From Symsagittifera roscoffensis (Eukaryota > Xenacoelomorpha > Acoela > Convolutidae), in contig NC_087069.1 in the NCBI RefSeq assembly GCF_963678635.1, forward strand, positions 52,922,251 through 52,986,250: DNA of 64,000 nucleotides, in the 5' to 3' direction. Below are positions 12,301-24,300 of the stretch, in pieces (the stretch's first letter is position 1; each line of letters begins with the position of its first letter). A model generated the notes under the pieces. It did not search any database and was not told the origin of the DNA. It was given only the letters and a program-made list of their open reading frames with translations. The position numbers and the translations under genes were made by a program.

Positions 12301-15300
12301 TGTTCTCACCGATGATACGTAACTGACATACTTAAAAACGCTCGTCACAGGCAAAGCAAAAACCGCAATTGCGGAGTTTAGTTATAGTGGCGTTATGAAC
12401 AAGGATGCACTGGCCACCTTGCAACGGAAGTTTGGGCAACCACATGCCATTGTTGGTGCGCATCTTGATAAGCTGAATACTTTTCCTCCAATGAAGATGC
12501 ACAATTCGCAAAATGTCATTAGTTTCTCCTCTGCCATATCTGGCCTCGTAGCAGTTTTCAAATCATTGTCTTTCAACGATGATCTAAAGAGTGTTAACCT
12601 AGTAAACCAAGCTGTTAGTAAACTTCCGCCTAACCTCAAGGAAGCTTGGTCAATACATACTGTTAGAAATAATTGGCAGCGACCAACACTCTTAGACTTT
12701 AACAACTGGTTGAAAGAAAAGGCCGAGGGGCATGAAAGATTACGTTTACTCAACTCTAAGGCAAAAAACGAGGAACCAGTTAAACCAAAAACAATCAAAG
12801 TTTTTGCAGCCAATAGCCAGGTAACTAGTAAGGCTCAGGATAAGTCTAAGTTTCCGCCGTGCGTTTTGTGTAAGGGTAGTCATGCATGTGGAATTGTGCT
12901 GTTTTAAAGGACAAGAATGCTACTCAGCGAGCAAAATACGTAACTGAACAGAAACTTTGCTTCGCTTGTCTCAATGGCAATCATAGTTTCCGGCAATGTT
13001 CTAGAGCAAAAAAAGCCCGAAGCCAGAGTGTGATAGCACACATAATGTCTTGCTCCATGGAGCCGAAAGAATATTTCCTCGGAAGGAAAATTCGAAGGTC
13101 TCGAATAAGGCTGGAACAAACAAATCCAAGGAGAATACAAACACTTCCACCCATGCCGCTGTTAGTGATGTACATGACATTGAATCTTCTAAAGGGTTGT
13201 TGCCAATTGCAACACTTGGTGTATCCTCGGATGTAACCAGTCTCCTGACGTTGGTTCTTTGTGATAGTGCATCGACTCACTCCTGGGTGTCTTCGTCACT
13301 CGTAAACCGTCTCGGCTTAGTAGGGGAGCCCGTTAACTTGTCAATTAGTGGTTTCAATTCAACCACCGTTGTTGAGACTCAGAGGGTCAAGTTTACAGTT
13401 TCCTCCGAGCCGAATAATAGTGATTTCGTATTTTCTCTCTGTGCATAGAAAGACAATGTCTCATGTTAAAGACAATATTCGGATTGGTTCCGAATTAATC
13501 AATATTGCTGATTTGCAGAATAAATATCCACAATTAGCACCTATTAAGCCCATTCAATATACTTATGAGGACGTTGAAGTTATTATCGGACAAGGCTACT
13601 ACCACGCCGTTAGACCCATTGAGTTCATCTTGGGAGATGATAAAAACTCGCCGTGTTCCGTTCGCCTACCGATAGGTTGGGTCTTAAGTGGTCCGTTGCC
13701 GCCGTCCGGTAATTCTACTTCTTCGTGTTTCAAGTGTGTTGTTGAAGATTCTTCTCTGACCGACCAGATAAAATCCTGGTACGAGTTGGAATCGTATGGT
13801 GCTTTCAAACAAGTCGATGCCCGTTCCGCCGCGGATAAACATGCTTTATCCATCCTAAATTCTGAAACCGTTCACAATGGCGAAAGATACATTGTGCCTA
13901 TTCTTTGGATTGATAGTAATGTCAGTCTACCAAACAATTATTACTCGTCACTCGCCCAATTCAAATTATTGGAGAGAAGGTTAACTAAAGACCCTGAGCT
14001 GCGCGAAAGATACGCAGAAACAATTAGAGAGGACATTAGGAAAGGCTATGTCGTTACCGTCGAACCGCATGATCCACGTAAGTGTTCCGATCGCGAGTGG
14101 TATCTTCCGCACCATCCCGTCGTAAATCTGAATAAGCCGGGTAAGGTGCGCCGAGTTCTTAATGGGGCTTCTAAGTTTCACGGCACAACCTTAAATAAGT
14201 CCTTATTGGTGGGTCCTGACCTACTCCAAAATTTAATTTTTGTGCTTTTGCGATTCCGTCAACACAAGTACGCCGTATCCGCGGATATAGAGGGTATGTT
14301 CCTCCAGGTAGGAGTCCTTGCCCGCTATCAAATTTCGCTCCGTTTTTTGTGGTAGTTCATCAGTACACTCGCCATAAATTCGGCGCACGGGATTCGCCTA
14401 CGTGCGCCAATTTCGCGTTGCGAAAAACAGCAACTGATAATATGTCCACATACCCTGAGGCCGCCTCAGTCGTAAATGAAAAACTTTACATGGACGATTA
14501 CTTGGATTCATTCGAGAACGTTACCCAAGCAATTAAAACTAGTCGCGATTTGGTTTCCTTACTAAAATTAGGCGGATTTAATCTGACTAAATTTGTCAGT
14601 AATGCTGATGAAATCACTTCAGCAATGAACCCCGAGGAATCCGAAACCTCATCTTCACCCATCAAGGAAATATGTAACGGTGCCGAACAATCATCACACG
14701 TCTTAGGTCTTAAGTGGGACCATGTGAAAGACACATTGGTTGTTAGCAGAGGCGTGGATCGTCCTCTCGATAAAGCAATAACTCAACGAACCGTCTTGAG
14801 TTTCGTCTCTTCTGTGTTTGACCCTGTTGGGTTAGTAGCTCCATACACAGTTAGGGCCCGTCTTTTATTTAAAGATATTTGGAAAATCAGTGGCCAAAGT
14901 TGGGACGACGAATTGCCAGAAGACATAAGAGATAAGTTTCTCGAGTGGCACTCCGGTCTCTCTCTCTCTTAGGGCAATTGACTATTCTCCGTTGTTACCG
15001 TCTCTATTAATCATGTCTACATGTGGACAGATAGTACAACTGTTTTGCAGTGGCTAAACTCCACCGAAAAATTACCTGTATTCGTCGCTAATCGTGTCGG
15101 CGAAATCCTCGAATCGACCACTATTGATGAGTGGCACCATGTTCTGAGCGGCGATAATCCAGCTGATACCGGTACGCGGGGGATTTCTTCGGAAGCCCAC
15201 AAGGATAGCAGCTGGGTTATTGGTCCGAGCATTCTCAGGACTAGTCATTGGCCGTTTATACCCGACGAATGTGTAATCAATAGAATTCGTTTGAAGGGTC

Positions 15301-18300
15301 CTTCTTGTGATGTTGATAATTGCTTGGAGACATCATCTTCCTTCGTCACCGATGTCACATCCATCAAACATCCCGAACACGGGTTCACTTGGGAAAGGTT
15401 CAGTTCATTTACGAGATATAAACGAGTAGTCGCTTTTATGTTGAGGATGTTGCCTTCACATAAGCATTTTTGTGGTAAGGACTTACGAATCGCCGACCCC
15501 ACTGAACTTGATATTGCAGAAAGCAAACTGATTCATCTTCCTCAGATGGAATCCTTCCCCGTTGAGTTAAAAACACTCGCCGCTGGCAAACCTATTAAGA
15601 ATAGTAGTAAAATTGCCATTTATCGGTCCCGCTGGTATCATTCGTTCCACCGGACGGATTGTGCGCTTAGCGAATACCGACTTTGACACTAAACACCCAA
15701 TCTTACTCGACGCCCGACATATCCTAGTTCGTTTTTTGGCCCGCAGCCTCCACCATAAGCATTTTCATCAAGGATTAGATTACATGCGCTCCGTTTTAAA
15801 TATGAAATATGCAATACTTGGGTTGCGTCGACTACTTCGGTCTATCGAAAATCAATGTGTGACATGCCGTAAACTCAAAGCAATCACCATCCAGCCAATT
15901 ATGTCCGATTTACTGTCGAACGTCTCGGATACAAGCAACCACCCTTCAATCAGACGGGTGTGGATTACTTTGGACCGCTTTATGTTCCGGTTCGCAGAAG
16001 CACTGAAAAAAGATGGGGATTTCTTTTTACTTGCCTCACCAGCAGGGCTGTACACCTTGAGATTGTACCATCTCTGGACACCAGTTCTTGTGTCATGGGC
16101 ATTGAACGGTTCATTGCGCGCCGTGGTACGCCAAGCACAATCTGGTCGGATAACGGCACGAACTTCGTTGGTGCGGAAAAGGAATTAATTGCCTACATCA
16201 AGAGCTGGAATGGCATGGCTCCGACCATTTTTGCACACAAAGGTGTTACTTGGAAATTTAACCCGCCAGGCGCACCCCGTCATGGCGGCTCATGGGAACG
16301 CCTCGTCCGAAGCGTGAAGCGCGTGCTGTACGATATCCTAAGCAGTAGGCGAGTCACTGAAGAGGTGTTAGGAACAACACTCTGCTTAGTTCAGCAGGCT
16401 TTGAATTCGAGGCCAATCACTCCCGTTAGTACTGATTCTCGTGAGTTAGAAGCGTTAACCCCAAACCATTTTTTTGCTTGGACAAAATGCCACAAACTTT
16501 CCTTCGCTTTTACCCGGGGAGCACTTCGATCACAAGAAAAGGTACGTGCGAGCGCAGTCATATGCTAACGCGATTTGGTCTCGTTGGCTTCGAAAATATG
16601 TTCCCTCGCTGAATAAGCTTGTCAAGTGGCACACTGATTCTGACTTCCCTCTTAAAACAGGCGATCTCGTGTGGGTGATTGAGCCCGATAGTTGCGCTCG
16701 TTCCGCCCTTGTTAAGACCGCAACCCGTGAAGTCACTCGGCCGACTGTTAAGCTCGCTGCGGTTCTTCCTTCTTCAGGGGGGGGGAGGGAGGATGTTGCA
16801 ATGCAAATGTAGAGTATAGATGCATATGAAACAAGAGTATAGATGCATATAAAGTAAGCACAGTTGGCCGAGTGGCCTAAGCTAACGCCGATTATATGTG
16901 TGACATAACAGTTGACGTAGGTTTGAGTGCCCCAACTGCCCATGTATTAATATACTAAAGACGGGGGTTATATCCCATTTTAACTGTTTTTTGGTTCTAA
17001 TTCGGTTCGGCCTTGATTAAGGCTGACCGTCAAAAAGAGCAATTTGTCTCAATGACATTACCGACCGGTTCTTGTGGCTAGCTTGCGCCAATTTGTTTAT
17101 TGGAGCTGATTATTGGTTAAAATTATGAACTTGTTTAACAGCAAAAACTTGAATGAAAATTATCAATATATCCGATAAATTCTGTATTGCCGAGAATACG
17201 AATTCATAATTGACCCTTCGGTTTTAACTTCATTGTACGGAGATTTAGCGAGCACAGCCGTATTTGATTTTTTACTAGGAGCGAAATCTATTCTTTTGTA
17301 CTTTATATGGCGTGTGGGGGGATGATTTTCATAAAAAATTTCAAATTTTAGAAAAAAAAATTTTCGTTTTATTTTATTTCATATATTTTTTAACGTTATT
17401 ACTGCTGCTGCATAAACCTTAAAGGCAGTCGGAACATTCAGGGCTTCGCCGTGATACGAGCAGTCTTGTTTGTGTTTTGTAGACTAATGTAAAACCTGCC
17501 TTTGTTTAAACTTCAAACTACTTCTGATGTTTATGAGGATTCTTTTCATATTAAGAATATCTCTATGAGTATTTCAATGAATGGCTAATCGACGACTTGA
17601 AAACAAAATTCTATGGTTTTTATCCGGTTTTGCTCTTTTATACGTATCTATCATATGCCAAAATTTCATCCGTGATTCTTTAGTACTTGTGGGACAAATT
17701 GGCAGAAACGTGAAAAAACTTTCGCTCATTTCATCACTCGAAAACTCAAAGTTATCACTTCTGATTTCCTCAACTATAGTTTATTCACTCTGGAAAAAGC
17801 GACTCACAAGTCGGACCATGAGCCCGTCCATGCCTTGCTGTAGTCCCAGGGACTCTGTATTCTAATCACCATCTCCTCTCCCCCTCTCTCCCAGGGCACG
17901 AGGAACACGCCAGTCACTTCATATCCGTGTCCAGATATCAAGCCAGTTCTGTATTCTTGCTCCTATAAAATTGACATTATATTAAACCATTTTTGAATAT
18001 AGCTACTTCTCTTTTGGAAAAAAAAATTGATCTCGCAAAACTGTAAAAAAGTGAGTCTCTTCAGAAATTATAAAAAATCAGAAAGTATCGAAAAAACTGT
18101 GAACAATTAAAAAAACTATTTAAATGAGAAGCAATGAATCAAAAAAATATTGAGAAATTTGAAATTTTTCTGTATTTCAACAAGGTTACAGTTATCGCGA
18201 GCGAGAAAAAAACCAACAATTATTTCACCGAGGTTTGAGGCTTAAATATGGTTCTTTTTGAAGTTGACAAAATTTGTTAAAATTGTTGGTCCGTTTAAGG

Positions 18301-21300
18301 TCAACGAGGGAAATTTTCAATTCTGCTTGCCTGGTTTTTGTCCAGTGGGTTCCGGCTGCATGTCATCATTGCATGACACTGGGACCCCATATAGAGTGCA
18401 TGTTCCAGATCAATTCGATGACTCATTATCTCACCTGCGTATGTATTTACATAAGTTTAAAATAGTTTTTGTCGCTATCTATCCATCAATGATTTGAAGT
18501 TCTATACTCATTTTCAATAGCGAAATCAGTCGGAGTATTCGAATATCTTTAAAAAATCATTATACTTTACTTTATTAAACAAAAAATCAACCAACTTACA
18601 TGTGACACCGTCTTCGAAAAACCACCTTTTAAACCTTTCCTATAAAGTTTTATTTATTTAATTTTTTCAATTAAAAAAAGTTATCCAGGTAAATTTGCTG
18701 GTTGTTTTGGGGTTATATTGAATAAATTTTGCCAGCAGTGTGCGTAAACATTCACTTCAGCTTGTTCTGATCAAAACCTAACCTAGATTATAAAACTCGC
18801 AGATTCCTCCGGTCAAGTCTGTTAACGCGTCTCTCTGATGACCGAGTTCCAAGGCCTCGTAACTTCCGAACACTTTGGCATACGCCTTCTCAATCAAAGA
18901 CACCCAAAACTCATCCGGGTTGTCACACCTGGCATAGGCTGAAAGTCGTCAAAAATTAGTTCACATTATTGCCCGCCGGCAGCCAACTCAACTAGCATAT
19001 AACAAACTTAATAGAAGGCGGTATTGAATTTCCAAACTATAGATCGACTAGGAAAGTTTGATAAAATTTGTTTTCTGAATTGCAAAAAGACGCTCCAACA
19101 AGGAAAAGACAGCCAACAGTCATTTCAAGGCAAAAGTTATTTCACAAAGTCGCATTTAATTTCTTTATAGCACATCAAATTGTGTTTAAGATAAAAATAG
19201 AATTCCAAAGGATCAATTTTCCAAACAAAGTTGGCTCCATTGAGAAAAAATTAATTTTTTGTACTTATAAATGTTCGATCATTCTTAATTTCTAATCGAT
19301 ATTTAAAAACTTTAAAAAAGAAATTTACTTAAAAGAAGAAAAGGTGATAATAAAAAGTAACATCTAAAATACCCAAATCGTTTCCATAGCAGGGTAATCT
19401 GTCATCGATTGAAATTGTCTTCCAAGAGCCAAACAGATAGAAGTTGACTACAATTTTACCAGAATGTGCGCTTCCTTTTAGAACCTGAAACAAGTGAAGA
19501 TGAGCAAAACTTTCTCTCTGATTTTGAAAATTTGATGTTTTTGTTTTCTCGTTTTACTTTTTTAAGGGTTTTCTCAGTTAATTTAATAACATTAATCTGA
19601 TTATTCGAAAAAAAATTACTCATTTGCAGTTTATTATTGTTAATGCAGACCTCTTATTGTTAATGTTCACACTTGTAATTGTGAAAAGCAAACCTATGAA
19701 GCTAAATCTTGAACTATACGAAAACAGACCAGTCGCGTTGGCCGAGAGACTAACGCAACTCCGCATAGGCTCAAGTTAGGGATATAACATGTCCTTGGGC
19801 GCGGGTTTGAGCGCCTCTCGTCCAAAAATGTTTTACTAATTTCAAATATTATTAAGTAATAGTAAGATCATAAAACGTAAAACCTTGTCGACCTTGTCAG
19901 ACCTGCAAAAGACAGGTTTATGGCTACTGAATTTCGTGTTTGCTGTCAGCTACTGAAGCTAAAATTGATACGTTAAGGGTTTTTTTGTGCGTTTAAGAGT
20001 TTTAGTCTTGTTACTGTTTGATTCTGTTCAGAAAATTGCTGATACTTTCTGCATTCATTATCGGTTTGCTTGCTGTTATTTTTCCAATAAAATCTCAGTA
20101 AGTGGATATTTTTGGAACCCGTTATTTTCTTTACCAAAAAGAACCGATCTACTCTGCAACAACTGGACCCGAGTGAGAGTGCCCCTACCTAGCAAATTTC
20201 TAATTTCAGATCTGAGAAATTCAGAATTTGCACAGAAAAATCCCTGGGAGTTCAATTTTTTATTGTGATCGCGGTACTTTTGAGGAAAATTTGTTGGCAA
20301 ATTTCTCTAAAATAAAATCTTGCGCCAGAAGAAAGTCGAACAGTGTTTGGATGGCATCATTTGCAAAACATGTAAAAATATGATCAAATTCATTCTTAAT
20401 AGTTGTTAAAAGCCTTCATGAGACACAAAACAGACTAAAAATTCTGAAGTCAGTTGTTGATTTAAAAAAAAAATTTCGGTCTATTGATATGAACTTTGAA
20501 AGGTAGAACTAATTTCATTACTACGTTTTTGTTCCGACTTTCGTAACAAAAGTAACGGAGTATTTGTGCTTGGAGTTGTTTTCTTTCTTCTGACAAATTT
20601 CGACTTTTTAACAAGCCATTTTTGACAAAAAAATTTACAATTCGAAAAATTTTGTTACCCTGAGCTTAAATTTCAAAGAAAAAAATAACTGTGATTATTC
20701 AACCTTCAAGCTATCGGGGTTTAATAATTGCCATTTTGGCCAATTTGGGACAATTAACGCGCGATACATTTCGCGCTATTAACGCGTTAGTAGAGATTTA
20801 ATCCGTCATAGAAATCGTTCCAAGTTGGTTCAAGGAAGCTTACATGCAACAATTGATTTGTTATAAGAGAAAAATCTATTACTTGTTTTCCAAAAATGGA
20901 TATTTTCCAATACATACTTGTGGATGTTTTCCAAAAAAATCTAAATTTTTTGAATTTCACTTTTGTTTCTTTACATCTGAATTTTTATGTTATCACTGCT
21001 CCGTAGATCTTATAAGGCAGTCGGAAAACTCAGGGCTTTGCTCTGATACGAGCAGGCTTGTTCATTTTTTTACCTGAATCTCGTGAATTGAAATACTGAC
21101 TAATTTTGAAAGTGAACCCTATAAAATGAGTCTTTTGAAGTCTTTTCTGGTAAGTTTATGCTGGAAACATTGAGCAAATAATTGATTGTTTGTGCAGCAG
21201 TTTCTTGTACGGTTGCATGAGCTGACTTCATGAATTTCTAACTGAGAAAACAAAACGCTTTCAGGATGTATTTCCAATTTTTGAAAAAATTTCATACATA

Positions 21301-24300
21301 AGTTGTTGATACTACGGTCTTAATTTTCAATGGCAGTTGGCAGTTTAAAGCTTAATGGTAGCTTATTCTAGCTTGTAATGTTCCAGTTCAATATCGTTTT
21401 TACAAAAAAAAAACGAGGATCGCATAGTTTTATTGCTAAAAAACGGGATCTACTCAAAAATCTCTCCCCACTAAGGTATCTACTTAAGAATCCCCACCCC
21501 TATAAATAAAAACAAAAAATTAATGCTAGCGCTTTCTATTGAGAATTCTAATTTTGCTGAAATCTGATTGGTCGAAAAATCGACCATTTTGATCTCCCCC
21601 TTCTTCTTTTTAGGGAGCTAACTTAGAGCTTTTGTTCCAAATCCTGGTTTAATACATTTTCATTGATTAAAGTTGCCTTCCTACTCCGCGGATTAACTTT
21701 TCTTGTTGACCTTCCATGATCTAGGAACATCACATGATCTAGGAACATCTAGGAACATCTAGGCTTTTAACTTAGCTTGAGTTATCCTATAATCCAAAAA
21801 TAAATTTTTTAACACTCTTAACCGCAGTTGTTTCAGCAAAAATCAGCAAACAGTTTCTTACTCAAGTGATCCGATTTGATGATCGAAGAGAGTCAAACTC
21901 AAAGTCATACCGTTACGTGTCCGTTATCTTCAATTTAATTTCGGCTACTTTTCTGTAGCAGCAAAGTTTGAGAATTTATTACGTGTTTCTTTTTTTAATG
22001 AAAAAACAGTTAAAAGAGTTTAACGCAATAATTTGACCAGTTTAGTATTTTAATGTGTGTCTCAAAAAATGTTAGAAAGTGGTTTTTCTATATGGATACA
22101 TTTCAATAAAGACTATTTTATGTCTAAAATCAGAGGATATATCTAGAATAATTTTTCTAAAAATATGCTGGATTGGTTTTGGTTTTTCTGTTTTAACAAT
22201 GGTCTGAGCGCTTGAATGACAGTTCAATGCTTTTAAGTTTCTCTCGTTCATGCTAGGTTCAATTTTTACAACTTTCTGGTAGATTTATTCTTTCCTATTT
22301 CGGTTTTATTTCACATTTATTAATTAGTTTTCGCTTCCTGTTTTTTGTTTGTGTATGATTTTAGTTAGGTTTTTAGAATCTCAATTGTCTTGGTTCTTGT
22401 GGAACGATTCTACTTTTGATTGTGGCAGGAAAGGAGGTTTAGATTTTCCGGCATGAATGTAAGGAAAAGGGGGGAGCTAGGGTGAAAAGTTTCTATTATT
22501 TTCTTTATTCCGCCGCAGTCGGTCAAAGGTGGTTATCTTGCAATTTCTTGAAAGAGTCTTGCAAGTTTCTTTTAAAATGATGCATCCTCTTTTTAAAATT
22601 CTTGCGAAATTCTTGCAAAATTCTTGCAGGTTTTTGCAAGATAACGTCTCTTGATCGACTAGGGTCTAAATTGAATAACTATTCGAATCCGCGAAAAAAA
22701 AAAACAAATAATATCCAAAAAACAATTCTTAAGATCTTACTTTTGTTTGCTGGTCCTTCAACTCAACAAATTTATCAAGCCTGGTCTAGATGCAGTAAGT
22801 TTTAATTTTATTAGAACAGCAAATAAAGTTTGTTGCAATTTTTCTGACTCGACTGAATTGAGAGTGTTGAAATTATCCGGAACATTTCAGGAATATAAAC
22901 TTTGCGAACTTTTAAGGAATTAAAAGGTTCCGACTTTTAAGGTTCCGACTTTCGATATAAAAGTAACGGAATATTTGTGCTCGGGATGGGTTTTTTTTCT
23001 TCAGACAAATTTCGACTTTTTAATTAGCCATTTTTGACGGAATTTTTAATAACATTCAAAAGCTATTGTTGTCCTCAGCTGGAATTTGAAAAAAAAATTT
23101 CACCTGTGATCATTTTTCGTAAATTTATGGGGATTAAAGGTTGCCATTTTGGCCAATTTGGGACAATTAACGCGCGATAAATTTCGCGCTATAAACGCGT
23201 AAGCGAGATTTAATCAGTCTTAGAAATCCTTCCAAATTGGTTTAAGGAAGCTTATATGCCATAATTAATTTGTTAATGGCGCAAAATTTATCACTTTGTA
23301 CTTAACAAGACTTGTGGGGGGATGTTTTTACATAAAATCTCAACTTTTTTCAAAAATCTTTTTTTAAATTTTTTTCATTACATTGAAATTTTTCATGTTA
23401 TTTAAGCTCCATGGACCTTAAAGGGCAGTCGGAACAATCAGGGCTTCACCCTGATACGAGCAGTCTTTTTAAATTTTCAAATGAGCTACAAGTACCACTA
23501 CAAATCTCGAAGGACCACCACAATTGGGCTTTTAAAGCCCGTGCAGTGGCCCTGATTGATAGATATAGTTCTAAATGAACAGAATTTGTTTGGTATTGAA
23601 ACGCGATTTATACTTCTATATCAAATATGATTTTGTTTTGTTGTTCTCTGCTTAATGAAAATTCTTAAAATGACAATTGGGCCGTGCTGGCTTAAAGTTG
23701 TTCTCCCATACAATTCCGACTCGTATTTGTAAATTTTTATCAATAACTCTGGAATAGATATCCTTTGGAAATTTTTTAATTTTGTAAATGATTTTCTATC
23801 AAAATATGGTGGGGAAGATTCCTTCGAAAGCGATGCATCCTCTTTAAGAGATTCTTGTACGATTCTTGCAAGATTCTTTCGAGATTCCTTCAAACGCACG
23901 TTTATGCATGTCCCAGGTCTTCTCCCACTATATTTTGATTTTAAAAAAATGTATAAAGTAATTGGTTTTTTATAATGTAATTGGGTACACAAATTAATTA
24001 TTATTGTAGACTTTTGCTCTTTGAAATATTTCAAACCTGGTCCGGAGGAAGGACTACTTTGAGTAGGTTAGGGTATCTGGATATGGCTGCACATGCCATC
24101 AGCAGCCAAGTGTCTTTGAGGAAGCCCTGTTTGAAGTCACTGGTGATGAAATGCTTCGAGTAGATCGACGGGGTGACAGACAGCTCATTAGGCCGAAGCC
24201 ACTTTAAACAGACAGAAAACTAGAGTGAAAGTGTGCGGTCCTTAAAAACACAGAAAAATTCTCAACAATGTTGTTAAGACGAACTTTTTTGGAATTTTCT

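Larger units (their letters stand above)
7828..17256 (+). mobile_element. BEL/Pao LTR retrotransposon, decayed
   Basis: 9.4-kb element in the calpain intron, antisense to the gene. LTRs of about 460 bp (7828-8287, 16794-17256) start TG and end CA and show visible substitutions, so the insertion is not recent. The flanks read GCCAT and GCCGT, a 5-bp target duplication with one mutation. Internal order is primer site, a myosin-like fragment, an accessory ORF, gag, Pao-type protease, reverse transcriptase with YMDD, RNase H, HHCC-DDE integrase and a C-terminal DUF5641-like part, then a polypurine tract. Several frameshifts, stops and a deletion near 14970-15000 make it non-autonomous. Confidence 0.93.

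Noticed and set aside
16771-16790. G-quadruplex regulatory element
   Set aside because: The run is the BEL polypurine tract next to the LTR; no separate G-tract spacing is seen.
19731-19825. Functional tRNA-Leu or tRNA-Ser gene
   Set aside because: A and B boxes are present, but I could not fold a credible anticodon and acceptor stem.
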